Positions 1-7,178 of a DNA stretch of 15,863 bases are shown piece after piece. Below the pieces are notes generated by a model. That model was not told the DNA's origin, did not search any database, and was given only the letters and a program-made list of their open reading frames with translations. Made by a program: the position numbers and the translations under genes. Source of the DNA: Actinomycetota bacterium (GTDB taxonomy: Bacteria; Actinomycetota; Acidimicrobiia; IMCC26256; PALSA-610); assembly GCA_030839105.1 (NCBI GenBank), contig JAUZEI010000528.1:1-15863 (forward strand). The letters are read 5' to 3'. How positions within the stretch are numbered: position 1 is the stretch's first letter; each line of letters starts with the position of its first letter.

Positions 1-1248
1 GTCCCGGACAGTGCGCGAGACGAGCACCTCGCCCGAGGCGGCGAGGGCCTCGATTCGTGCAGCGATGTGAACCGTCAAGCCAGCGAGGTCATCCCCTCGC
101 CGTTCGCATTCTCCGGTGTGTACACCGACTCGTACCGCGATGTTGTTGTCGGCTGCCGCCGTAACGATGGATCGGGCGCAGCGCGCGGCCTGGGTCGGAC
201 TGTCGAAGGCGCCGAAGAAACCGTCTCCTGTGGTGTTCACTTCTCGGCCGCCGTAGCGCTGGAGTTCGGCACGGACGATCGCATCGTGCGCGTCGAGAAA
301 GGCGCGCCACGCCCGGTCACCCAGCGCGGCGGCGCGACCGGTCGAATCGACGATATCGGTGAAGATGACGGTCGCCAGGACGCGTTCGCCAGTCGATGTT
401 CGTTGGCCGGTCAAGAACTCCTCGATCTCGTCCAGTATTTCGTCGCCGCTCTTTGTCCACGGCGAATGGTCGCTGCCAGGGAGTTCGACGTAGCGCGCGC
501 CCGTGATGTGCTCGGCGAGGTAGCGACCTAGCTCCACCGGAATGAACCGGTTTCCAGCGCGATGTATCACGAGAGTCGGAGTCGCGATGCGGGCGAGCCG
601 ATCGCGCACATCGGCATAGATCGTCATCGTCAACAGCGCGAGCGCGCTGGCAGGGCTCGCGCCCCGACGCGAAGATCGCTGCCACCACTCACGAAACCGA
701 GCATCCCCCTTCATCGTCGGTGCGATCAGCGTCAAGTCGTCCGAACCGTCGAGTTCCCAACTTTGGCTCGGATCCAGGTTTTGATTCAGGAACGACTCGA
801 CGAGGTCCCGCGTGTGGCCGTATGGATAGCCGTCCCCTCTGATGGCGCGTGCGTAGCAGTTAACGAGCACCAAGGACTGCACGCGGTCGGGACGGGAGGC
901 TGCAACTTCGATCGCGGCAAGTCCGCCGCCGGCTTCTGCGATCAGAACCGCACGTTCGACGCGACGGGCGTCGAGCACCGCGACCACCTCGTCAGCGAAG
1001 CTCTCGACCGTAGGTCCACGACCGTGCGTTATCGGATCCGACATGCCGACGCCCCGACCGTCGAAGCGGGTCAGCGAGCCGAGCGAGGAAAGCCGTCGAA
1101 AGTAGTGCGCGACGTGCGGATCGTCGTCAAGTGAATCGATTGAGATTGTGTAAGACGACACATACTGAAGTTGGAGCGGCCCACTACCCAGGACCGAGTA
1201 CGCAACATGGGCATCGCCGCACTTGGCATATCCCGTCGTTGCCTCCAC
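1..1248 (-). CDS. Alpha/beta-hydrolase fold protein fused to class III adenylate/guanylate cyclase (3' end outside the window)
   Basis: A 416-codon open frame is read leftwards off the window edge, so the carboxyl end is missing. Residues about 5-280 form an alpha/beta-hydrolase fold: FDGRGVGMSD after strand 4, the nucleophile-elbow region near residue 106, LVIHRAGNRFIP near 226-237, and GSDHSPW with the expected catalytic His at about 261. Residues about 289-416 are a class III cyclase domain: FTDIVDST (metal Asp about 298), NTTGDGFFGAF (second Asp about 342) and GLTVHIAARIEAL. This fusion is common in actinobacteria, where the hydrolase part is thought to sense a ligand and the cyclase part to make cAMP. 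Here the nucleophile Ser is Ala (AEAGGG) and the acid is Asn (AGNRF), so the hydrolase is probably catalytically dead. In the cyclase, the usual substrate-specifying Lys is Asn (VNTTGD) and the transition-state Asn is His, so activity is uncertain. I chose GTG at 1248 because the fold starts directly after it and GGAAG lies 9 nt upstream. Confidence 0.88.
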   Translation of the reverse strand, partial: MEATTGYAKCGDAHVAYSVLGSGPLQLQYVSSYTISIDSLDDDPHVAHYFRRLSSLGSLTRFDGRGVGMSDPITHGRGPTVESFADEVVAVLDARRVERAVLIAEAGGGLAAIEVAASRPDRVQSLVLVNCYARAIRGDGYPYGHTRDLVESFLNQNLDPSQSWELDGSDDLTLIAPTMKGDARFREWWQRSSRRGASPASALALLTMTIYADVRDRLARIATPTLVIHRAGNRFIPVELGRYLAEHITGARYVELPGSDHSPWTKSGDEILDEIEEFLTGQRTSTGERVLATVIFTDIVDSTGRAAALGDRAWRAFLDAHDAIVRAELQRYGGREVNTTGDGFFGAFDSPTQAARCARSIVTAAADNNIAVRVGVHTGECERRGDDLAGLTVHIAARIEALAASGEVLVSRTVRD

Positions 1249-1330
1249 GAAGTCAGTCTTCCAGAATGGGCTTCGACGCGCCGCCGGGCAGGTGATGTCG
1301 CTCGCGCGCCCGGCTGGTCTGCTGTTTCAC

Positions 1331-1498
1331 TCAGGCGTTGGCGGTGATATCGCGGCCGGTGCGGGTCCGTATCGTGACGGTGCCGTCGATGTAGACGAGC
1401 GCGCGCCAGCCGTCGAGCTTCGGCTCGAACGCCCACTCGGCCGCCGTGGTCGGTGGCTGTGTGCTCGCCAGCATCGGTTGTAGCACGCCCAGCCTCAT
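1331..1498 (-). pseudogene. Amino-terminal remnant of an ATP-dependent DNA ligase (55 residues)
   Basis: This short frame runs from ATG at 1498 to a TGA at 1331. It reads as the beginning of the adenylation domain of an ATP-dependent DNA ligase of the LigC/LigD type: QPMLAS at the start, then WAFEPKLDGWRALVYIDG, then IRTRTGRDIT. KLDGWR is nucleotidyltransferase motif I, with the lysine that would carry AMP. The known enzymes are about 300 residues or more, whereas this frame stops after 55, right after the RTGRD segment. I see no continuation in other frames downstream. Everything needed for nick closure beyond motif I is missing, so this is a truncated remnant, not a working ligase. It lies about 80 bases upstream of the hydrolase-cyclase gene on the same strand. 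The family call is strong; whether the fragment is still translated is unknown. Confidence 0.75.
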
Positions 1499-1540
1499 GC
1501 GCTCGAGTGTGCCGGTCGCGGTGAGTCTTGGGCGACCCGG

Positions 1541-1747
1541 ATGACGGACGTGTGGTTCTTGGCTCTGACGGAGGGGTACCGCTCGGGCGTGAGGAGTCGC
1601 GACCGCTGCGAGTATTGCCGTGCTCCGATGGCGGACGAGTGGCCCTACATTTGCGAGGAGTGCGGACGCGAATCGTCAATCGTGGACGCGATCAGGCGTG
1701 CCAACTTCCAGGGGACACTCGACCTCGGTAGCGCAGCTAGTCGTTGA
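1541..1747 (+). CDS. Small zinc-ribbon-like hypothetical protein
   Basis: This is a 68-residue frame starting MTDVWFLALTEGYRSG. Its centre contains CEYC, a 12-residue spacer, then CEEC (residues about 23-42), the spacing of a compact four-cysteine zinc ribbon. The tail (SSIVDAIRRANFQGTLDLG) is mixed helical. Codon third positions are G/C-rich, consistent with real coding. The Shine-Dalgarno region is weak (GGGCGA about 6 nt ahead). The divergently oriented ligase remnant starts 43 bases to its left, and the 3' end merges with copy 1 of the dispersed zinc-ribbon repeat, which also has CxC and CxxC pairs but no clear similarity to this protein. I do not recognise a family. A metal-binding small protein is the best inference; a chance open frame remains possible. 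Confidence 0.45.
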   Translation: MTDVWFLALTEGYRSGVRSRDRCEYCRAPMADEWPYICEECGRESSIVDAIRRANFQGTLDLGSAASR

Positions 1748-1888
1748 CGTGCGTCACGGATACGAAGTCGGCTGCGCGTGCGGGAACGCATCATCGTCAC
1801 GACGTTGAGCTCGAGCAGGCCGAGTGTGTGGCGTCTGGGGCCCGACACGTTCGACCTCACCGAGATCGGTCGCCACTTCGAGCCCTAG
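1741..1888 (+). pseudogene. Dispersed zinc-ribbon repeat, copy 1 (decayed)
   Basis: This segment aligns base by base with 6010-6167 and, in its second half, with 8369-8478. Frame 1 gives VRHGYEVGCACGN and then loses frame, because about seven bases present in copy 2 (the part coding RW) are missing. The next frame gives HDVELEQAECVASG, where the second Cys of the CxxC pair has become Ser. A third frame gives DTFDLTEIGRHFEP followed by TAG, which marks the probable ancestral carboxyl end. At least two frame breaks and a lost zinc ligand make it non-functional as protein. No GGAGCGGC/ATTATGCG block follows this copy, unlike the other two. Confidence 0.7.
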
Positions 1889-2108
1889 ACCGCGTGGTCG
1901 TTGTGCTCGGTGCCCCCGCGGTTCCTAGGCGACGCGCCCTCGTTCGACCATGCGAGGGTCGCGTCCGGCGGTGGGAGGAGCCGTCTGCGAGTTGACGGAC
2001 CTCGGATCTGGGTTCATCGTTGTGGTGGTTGTCCGATCGGCCTCGCTCCATCGAACCCGCCGAGCGGGCGACCGTGGAATAGCGCTCCAAACCGCGGGTC
2101 GCACTTGC

Positions 2109-2154
2109 AATGGCGGCGCTCCCACCGTCCCCGCGATCGCGGAGCGCCGCCATT
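2109..2154. terminator. Perfect 14-bp inverted repeat, probable transcription terminator
   Basis: AATGGCGGCGCTCC (2109-2122) is exactly complementary to GGAGCGCCGCCATT (2141-2154), with an 18-nt loop. No U-tract follows on either strand, as is usual for high-GC terminators. It lies downstream of the minus-strand frameshifted small gene (2155-2423) and the large regulator, so it could end that transcript. The stretch 1889-2108 to its left holds no gene I can support, only a weak CCCTCG/CGAGGG hairpin near 1938-1959. Confidence 0.55.
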
Positions 2155-2423
2155 CGCGCGGCACGGGTCGACCAAGCGCAGCGGGCCAAATTCCACACGC
2201 CGACTTGGCGCGACCGCGGACCACTTCTCGTTGCGAACTGCCGTCTCACGGAGGTAGACGAGCAGCGCGGATGCGAGATGCGAATGACGGCTTCCGCCAA
2301 CTCCGGCTCGCCAGCGATCTCCTGAAGTCGTTGGACCAAGAGGTCGTCGCTGTCAGCATCGGTCGACGCCAAGAGCGTTATTACGGCCATGGCTTCGCCG
2401 CGCGCACGGTCCTGGAGCGTCAT
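2155..2423 (-). pseudogene. Frameshifted small hypothetical gene
   Basis: Reading left from ATG at 2423 (alternatives: GTG 2456, ATG 2390), the frame gives MTLQDRARGEAMAVITLLAS, then DADSDDLLVQRLQEIAGEPE, then LAEAVIRIS. Here it loses protein-like character. A neighbouring frame continues smoothly with HLASALLVYLRETAVRNEKW and SAVAPSRRVEFGPLRLVDP. A single-base change near 2287-2295 would join the two halves into a helical protein of at least 85 residues. The gene follows the large cyclase/ATPase gene by about 50 bases on the same strand and may have been co-transcribed with it, ending at the hairpin at 2109-2154. I do not recognise the family. The 3' end is uncertain because neither frame has a stop before the hairpin, so the left boundary given is the hairpin edge. 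It could be a true frameshift or an assembly error. Confidence 0.4.
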
Positions 2424-2475
2424 TGCTTCAGTACACGCGCAGTGCGCTTCGCCCACTTCTCGACGTGACCGCGTT

Positions 2476-5400
2476 TTACAGATCGGCGAGGACGAGAGAG
2501 CAGCGGTACTGCAGGAGCTGAGCGCCGCGAGGCTCGGCGAGCTCGAGCGAGATGTCGATCAGCTCGAGGGCGCGGTCGCGATCTCCCGGTCCTCCCCGCC
2601 GCGCGTGCATCCAGGCCCGTTCCGTCGCCGCGACCGCTTGCCAGAGTGGCGCACGCATTCTCAAGGCGATGTCGTCGGCTAGATCGAACGACGCGGCCGC
2701 GCGCGCCCACTCACCGAGGAGTGTTTCGAGCTGGCCGACCCGCAACGCGACCGACGCGTTCCAGTTGACTCCGTTGCCCACGACGGTCGACGAGTTCGGT
2801 CGGAGGACGTCGAGGAGCGCGGGGGCGTAGTCCTTCGCTCCGGTCAGGTTGACGAGGTCGGCCAGCACGGTCCACCCCGTGAGCAATGAGCCGTCGGGGG
2901 CCATGTCACGGGGCGCGCGGAGCATGTCGCTCGCAACGGCCAGGGCGTCGTCTGTTCGGCCCGCCCGTTGCAGCATCAGGGCCAGAAACGGGGGAAGCCC
3001 CGGGACGTCGGGGAACACCTGGTGGACGCCTTCGAGTGTCTCGACCAGCACCTCGAAGTCGTCATGCCAAAGTTGGACCATGCCGATCTGCACCGAGTGG
3101 AACAGTGGAGCGTCGGGTTGACCTGCGGCCTCCCCATAGGCACGGGCCTCGTCAGCCACCTTTCGGGCTCCTTCGAGATCGCCGCCGACCTCGAGCAGCC
3201 CTGCTCGGTGGAACGCGGCCATCCACTTCACCAGGGGAAGCCCCAGATCTTCGGCCATCGGCTCGAACGCGTCGGCGAGCCGCCAGGCCCGGTCGATATC
3301 GCAGCACTCCACCGCTTGCACGATGCGATGGGGTTGAGCGAGCGCGTGCCAGACGGGGTCGTCGATCAGCTCACCGAGCTCATCGAGCTCGTCGTAGGCA
3401 CGATGGCGCGAGCCGATGGTCCCCGGAGCCCAGATGGACACCCAGTAGTTCTGTAAGCACGTCGCTAGGGTTCTCGGTGAGCTCAGCGTGCGGGCCATCG
3501 CTACCGCGTCTTCCACCAGCGCCCGGCGTCGCTCGTAGCTGCCCGCTGCATAGGTCAGCGCTAACGCCAGCTCCGAGGTAAGAAGAGCGCGTTCGACTCT
3601 CGGCTCGTCGCCCATTGCTTCGAGCGCGACCTCGATGGCGCGCACGCGCTCCGCGTCGGTCGCGCCGATCGTGGCCGGCATCCCGCGATAGTCGGCGAGA
3701 AGCGCACGCGCCGCGCGTGCGACATCGCCAAGCTTGTCTGCCAGCCCGGCCGCGTCGAGCAGGAGCGTACGGCCTCCGGGATCGCCCAGGGCCCACTGAG
3801 CATGTCCCAGCTCGATCATCAGATCGCATTCCTCGGCATCGGATCCGAAACCTGCTCGCCGGCGGAGCGCCAGCGCGCTCCCGAGATGGGCGACGGCCTC
3901 GCTGAAGCCCAATCTCTCGGACGCGTCACGTCCCGCGATCGTCGACCACTCGACCGCCTTGGTCGCGTCCCCGTCGGTCGCCGCGGCCCCGTAGTGAAAG
4001 GCGAGATCGGCCGGCCGCAGGGCATTTGGCGGGGTCACCTTCTCGATCGCCTCGGCCACTCGACGATGGAGCACGGCACGCCGCATCGCCGAAAGGTCCT
4101 CGTACAGCGTCGTGCGCACGAGGGCGTGAGCGAACCGAAACGCGATGACGGGTCCCTGCACCTCCTCGATCAGACGGGCTTTGTTTGCCGACCGCAGGGC
4201 CGGTTCAAGGGTGCTGGATTCGAAACCACCCGCTGCGATGAGAAGGCGGCCCTCGAACTGCTCGCCGATCGTCGCTCCGACCTCCAGCGCTTCGTGGGCG
4301 AGGCCGTCGAGCCTCGACAGTCGGCGCCTCACCACCTCCCGCACGCCGAGAGGAAGTGGCAGGTTCTCGCCGGGACGGGCCGAAACCCACGCACCGCCTT
4401 CCTCGACGATGGCACCGGTCTCGATGAGGTTCCGGAGCGTCTCGGCGACGAAGAAGGCGTTGCCGCCGGTCGTCGAGTGGAGCACGGTCGCCAGATCCGA
4501 GCCGCGCTCGTCCAGATCGTGCCCAGCTGCCATCGACAAGAGGTTGAGCACGTCGTGCACCGCGAGCCCGTCGACCGGGATCGCGGATGAACCGTCGGCG
4601 CGAAGCAGGTCCCCCAGAACCTGGGTCATGGGGTGCGAAGGGCCCACGTCGCTGTCGCGGTAGGTCGCTATGACCAGCAGCCTGGATGCATGGCTTGCAC
4701 CGAGGACATGGCGCAGCAGCTCGATGGTCGGCCGGGTCGCCCATTGAAGGTCGTCGAGAACGAGCACGACCGGGCACGCCGCCGACGCGTCGGAGAGCCA
4801 CAGGGCAACAGCCTCGTACAGCCGGTGGCGTTCCGTGTCGGCGTCAGACTCGAGGGCATCCCCTAGACCGCTGACCCGGTGAGGGAGCTCCGGCACGAGC
4901 CGATGAAGATCGCCACCGAAGCGGCCGAGGGCAAGCGGCTCCACGTGGTCGACGTAGTGCCGAAGCGCCTCGGCGAACGGTTGGTAGGGGATCCCCAAGC
5001 CCTCGTCGCAACGGCCGAACAGTACGAGTGCGGCCTGGTCGTAGATTTCCTTGACGATCTCGGCGACCAACCTGGTCTTGCCGACGCCGGGTTCGCCCGA
5101 CAAGAAGCACGCCCGACGGGTACCCGACTTGGCGTCCTCCCAGGCGGCGAGGAGTCGCGCTCGCTCCTCGGTTCGGCCGACGAACGCGAACTGGTCGTCG
5201 CGAAGCAGAGGTGACGGCATAGGAGCGGGCGAGCCGGCCGCTTCCCAGAGGATCTCGCATGCCGCCAGGGGTTCAGGGAGTCCCTTTAGGGCGAGGTCGC
5301 CAACGGTGACCGCACGCGCGCCGGACCGACTGCCGGCCAACGCCCGCACGGAGTCGCGACAGAGAATCTGGTCCCCTTGTGCGGCAGCGCACAACCGTGC

Positions 5401-5754
5401 TGCCTCGACGACGGGCAAGCCGTGCACGTCGTTCCCGTCGACGTGCACGTCGCCGACCGAGAGTCCCACGCGGACGTGGAGCCCGGCCGAGCGGAGCGCC
5501 CGTCGCTCGGCGTCGACAGCGCGTTGCAGGGCAACGGCACCTTCAATTGCACTGGTCGCACTATCGAAGACGGCCATGACCCCGTCGCCGAGCCCCTTGA
5601 TAACTGTCCCGTCCGACGCTGCGATGGTGCTGCGCAGCAGCTCGTCGAAGGGTTGACGCAGCCGATCGGCCGCGGCGTCACCGACCGATGCTCTCCAGCT
5701 CGTCGATCCGACGACATCCGTGAACAGCACGGCGAGGAGCCGGGTTTGTGCCAC
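2476..5754 (-). CDS. Class III cyclase-homology domain / AAA ATPase / helical-repeat regulator
   Basis: This is a 1092-residue cytoplasmic protein. Residues about 5-170 are a class III adenylate/guanylate cyclase domain: LFTDVVGST with metal Asp 13, VIKGLGDGVMAVF with Lys 53 and Asp 57, and GLPVVEAARLC with Arg 120. The usual catalytic Asn before AAR is Val 116, so cyclase activity is doubtful. Residues about 188-480 are a STAND/AAA-type ATPase opened by FVGRTEER, with Walker A GEPGVGKT (220-227) and Walker B VVLVLDDLQW (329-338). The remaining 600 residues are Ala/Leu-rich helical repeats resembling MalT/TPR regions. Related actinobacterial proteins often end in a LuxR-type HTH; this one ends RCSLVLADL without one, so it is unlikely to bind DNA itself. 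The frame stays open upstream to 5964, but that part is low-complexity basic sequence. GTG 5754 sits exactly at the cyclase fold start and 5 nt behind TACGAT. Confidence 0.87.
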   Translation of the reverse strand: MAQTRLLAVLFTDVVGSTSWRASVGDAAADRLRQPFDELLRSTIAASDGTVIKGLGDGVMAVFDSATSAIEGAVALQRAVDAERRALRSAGLHVRVGLSVGDVHVDGNDVHGLPVVEAARLCAAAQGDQILCRDSVRALAGSRSGARAVTVGDLALKGLPEPLAACEILWEAAGSPAPMPSPLLRDDQFAFVGRTEERARLLAAWEDAKSGTRRACFLSGEPGVGKTRLVAEIVKEIYDQAALVLFGRCDEGLGIPYQPFAEALRHYVDHVEPLALGRFGGDLHRLVPELPHRVSGLGDALESDADTERHRLYEAVALWLSDASAACPVVLVLDDLQWATRPTIELLRHVLGASHASRLLVIATYRDSDVGPSHPMTQVLGDLLRADGSSAIPVDGLAVHDVLNLLSMAAGHDLDERGSDLATVLHSTTGGNAFFVAETLRNLIETGAIVEEGGAWVSARPGENLPLPLGVREVVRRRLSRLDGLAHEALEVGATIGEQFEGRLLIAAGGFESSTLEPALRSANKARLIEEVQGPVIAFRFAHALVRTTLYEDLSAMRRAVLHRRVAEAIEKVTPPNALRPADLAFHYGAAATDGDATKAVEWSTIAGRDASERLGFSEAVAHLGSALALRRRAGFGSDAEECDLMIELGHAQWALGDPGGRTLLLDAAGLADKLGDVARAARALLADYRGMPATIGATDAERVRAIEVALEAMGDEPRVERALLTSELALALTYAAGSYERRRALVEDAVAMARTLSSPRTLATCLQNYWVSIWAPGTIGSRHRAYDELDELGELIDDPVWHALAQPHRIVQAVECCDIDRAWRLADAFEPMAEDLGLPLVKWMAAFHRAGLLEVGGDLEGARKVADEARAYGEAAGQPDAPLFHSVQIGMVQLWHDDFEVLVETLEGVHQVFPDVPGLPPFLALMLQRAGRTDDALAVASDMLRAPRDMAPDGSLLTGWTVLADLVNLTGAKDYAPALLDVLRPNSSTVVGNGVNWNASVALRVGQLETLLGEWARAAASFDLADDIALRMRAPLWQAVAATERAWMHARRGGPGDRDRALELIDISLELAEPRGAQLLQYRCSLVLADL

Positions 5755-5759
5755 GGGGC

Positions 5760-5765
5760 ATCGTA
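5760..5765 (-). promoter_or_regulatory. -10-like hexamer for the large regulator (leaderless start)
   Basis: On the minus strand the hexamer reads TACGAT (TANNNT type) and ends 5 nt before the GTG start at 5754. There is no Shine-Dalgarno in this position, so a leaderless transcript is the simplest reading. The region 5766-6009 separates this gene from the divergent repeat copy 2 and holds nothing else I can name. Confidence 0.4.
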
Positions 5766-6009
5766 GGCGTCGTTTCGACACGTTTGCCCGGGGTCGCGCG
5801 GCACCTCCGCCTGAGCGCGCTCGCACCAGCTGCAGCGAGACGATGTTGTGGCGTGTTACGGGCGAACGTCTTCGTGCGATCGATCCCACGGCCAGGAGAG
5901 TGCACGACACCGTGTTGGTGAAGTTCGGCGAGGTCCTGGCATCCGTCGGCGTGCGCTGCGCCAATGCTCACGTCAGAGTGACGTCGGTGTCGCCCTCGCC
6001 CAGGCGGTA

Positions 6010-6167
6010 ATGCCGGTGCTTGTGCGTCACGAATACGAAGTTAGCTGCGCGTGCGGGAACCGGTGGCGCATCATCATCGGGCCGACGTCGAGCTCGAGCC
6101 GGCCGAGTGCACGGCATGTGGCACGGACACGTTCGCGCTCACCGAGATCGGTCGACACTTCGAGCCC
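6010..6167 (+). pseudogene. Dispersed zinc-ribbon repeat, copy 2 (one-base frameshift)
   Basis: This is the most complete of three copies. ATG at 6010 follows AGGCGG at a good Shine-Dalgarno distance. The frame gives MPVLVRHEYEVSCACGNRWR and then III. After that, one base is missing (copy 3 reads ATCGTCGAGGCCGAC where this copy has lost one position), and the next frame continues ADVELEPAECTACGTDTF and ALTEIGRHFEP. Joined, it is a zinc ribbon of about 50 residues, with CxC near residue 13 and CxxC near residue 36. Without the missing base the protein cannot be made, so I call it a pseudogene. Its downstream flank leads into the block at 6193-6213, directly ahead of the VOC gene. Confidence 0.7.
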
Positions 6168-6192
6168 GAGTCGGGGCAGTCGCATAAGCGTC

Positions 6193-6213
6193 CCGGAGCG
6201 GCCATTATGCGCT
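6193..6213 (+). promoter_or_regulatory. Shared GGAGCGGC(C)ATTATGCG block: putative promoter before the VOC gene
   Basis: The block GGAGCGGCCATTATGCG is repeated, minus one C, at 8521-8536. In both places CATTAT falls 5-6 nt before a GTG start of an otherwise unrelated gene. CATTAT matches the -10 consensus at four of six positions, so a leaderless promoter is plausible. The GGAG could alternatively act as a ribosome-binding site for ATG 6207, which opens only a short frame. No convincing -35 is seen. Confidence 0.4.
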
Positions 6214-6600
6214 GTGGCTGTCGAACCGACCCGGCTCGTGACCGTCGTCCTCAGGGTCTCGGATCTTGACCGTTCACTTGCGATCTACGGAAACGGGTTC
6301 GGCCTCGACTTTCATGTGAACGACCACGAGGGCGACGACGAGTGGACCAGCGGACGCCACGCGGCGACAACCTGGCGCGAAGGTGCCTTTCTCCACTTCG
6401 CTCTGTATCAGTCGAACGATGGATCGGTGACCAGCGGAGCACAGATCGCGTTTCGGGTGGACGATCTGAATCGCGCTCACGAACGAGCAATCCGCGCGGG
6501 CGTCGAGGTCGTCCACCAGCCGAGGGATCAGCCGTGGGGGCGATCGGCGCGTTATCGCGACCCGGACGGCAACGTCATTGAGGTGACGCAGCACATCTAG
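6214..6600 (+). CDS. VOC family (glyoxalase/bleomycin-resistance fold) protein
   Basis: This 128-residue protein shows a typical single VOC domain: TVVLRVSDLDRSLAIYGNGF at the start (strand 1 and helix 1), LHFALY and IAFRVDDLNRAHERAIRAGV across the second beta-alpha unit, and the carboxyl motif YRDPDGNVIEVTQ. Glu about 123 is the usual carboxyl metal ligand. VOC proteins act as metal-dependent lyases, isomerases, dioxygenases or drug-binding proteins, and the sequence does not show which. The family normally works as a dimer or tandem repeat; one domain here implies a dimer. The start is GTG 6214, behind the shared CATTAT block; GTG 6238 is an in-frame alternative. An in-frame extension upstream (to 5848) is only the repeat and intergenic DNA. 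HIT and membrane-protein genes follow on the same strand, each with its own possible promoter. Confidence 0.85.
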   Translation: MAVEPTRLVTVVLRVSDLDRSLAIYGNGFGLDFHVNDHEGDDEWTSGRHAATTWREGAFLHFALYQSNDGSVTSGAQIAFRVDDLNRAHERAIRAGVEVVHQPRDQPWGRSARYRDPDGNVIEVTQHI

Positions 6601-6661
6601 ACCGACCAGATCTGCCGATCGGGGGTTCGCGGGATGACGCGCGATCGGGCAGTATGTCTGC

Positions 6662-7114
6662 ATGGAGGATGTCGCGGGTTGCATCGCATGCGACTTGACG
6701 AGCGGTAGGGCGCAACTTCCCGGCGGTCTGATTCACCGAACAACCCACTGGCGAGTCGAACACTGCGTAGGCCCTCTCGGGGTCGGGACCCTGGTCGTCA
6801 AACCCTCGCGCCACGTCGTACACGTCGCCGCGCTCACGGACGGCGAAGCCGATGAACTCGGACCACTGCTGCGTCGGACATCATCGGTCATCACGCGGCT
6901 CGCACCGTCGAGCCAGGTGTATGTATGCCTGTGGTCGCACGGCCCCGTTCATATTCACTTCGTGCTCCAGCCGGTCAGCGAAGACCTGATGTCGCGTCTA
7001 GGTGCGCATGGACCGGCGCTCCAGGTCGCGATGTTCAGCTCTGAACCCGGCCCCGATCCGGTAGCGGTCGCACACTTTGCCGATGCCGCGCGGCTCGAGT
7101 TCGTGGACGCATAG
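6662..7114 (+). CDS. HIT (histidine triad) family protein
   Basis: This is a 150-residue HIT-fold nucleotide-binding protein. The amino terminus carries CIAC (residues 7-10), matching the zinc-binding CxxC seen at the start of many HIT hydrolases. The core reads VGTLVVKPSRHVVHVAALTD (41-60), equivalent to the strand and loop preceding the HIT helix. The signature WSHGPVHIHFVLQPV is at 91-105. H97 and H99 correspond to the first two His of HxHxHxx, with H99 in the nucleophile position; the third is Val 101. I recall an actinobacterial subgroup that naturally has this HIH plus hydrophobic form, so it need not be inactive. Likely activity is hydrolysis or transfer on a nucleoside monophosphate derivative; the substrate is unknown. 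ATG 6662 lacks a Shine-Dalgarno but has CAGTAT 6 nt upstream (6650-6655), consistent with a leaderless transcript. Confidence 0.82.
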   Translation: MEDVAGCIACDLTSGRAQLPGGLIHRTTHWRVEHCVGPLGVGTLVVKPSRHVVHVAALTDGEADELGPLLRRTSSVITRLAPSSQVYVCLWSHGPVHIHFVLQPVSEDLMSRLGAHGPALQVAMFSSEPGPDPVAVAHFADAARLEFVDA

Positions 7115-7178
7115 CTGCCGATACGCGCTCGTCATAAGTGTCGCCGATCGGGCCATCGGTGCGCGTAGATAAGGCACA

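Noticed and set aside
1936..1965. Possible tRNA T-arm (GTTCGACC) near 1940
   Set aside because: The loop length is wrong, and no acceptor, D or anticodon arms or CCA could be fitted around it.
3802..4590. 262-residue plus-strand ORF inside the large regulator
   Set aside because: It is antisense to a gene with clear Walker motifs; long antisense frames are common in high-GC DNA.
5755..5964. Amino-terminal extension of the large regulator to 5964
   Set aside because: The extra 70 residues are Arg/Ser-rich, low in structure and precede the exact start of the cyclase fold. GTG 5754 has a better promoter position.
5848..6213. Long in-frame extension of the VOC protein
   Set aside because: It translates intergenic DNA and the zinc-ribbon repeat in a mixed frame, and VOC homology begins only after 6214.
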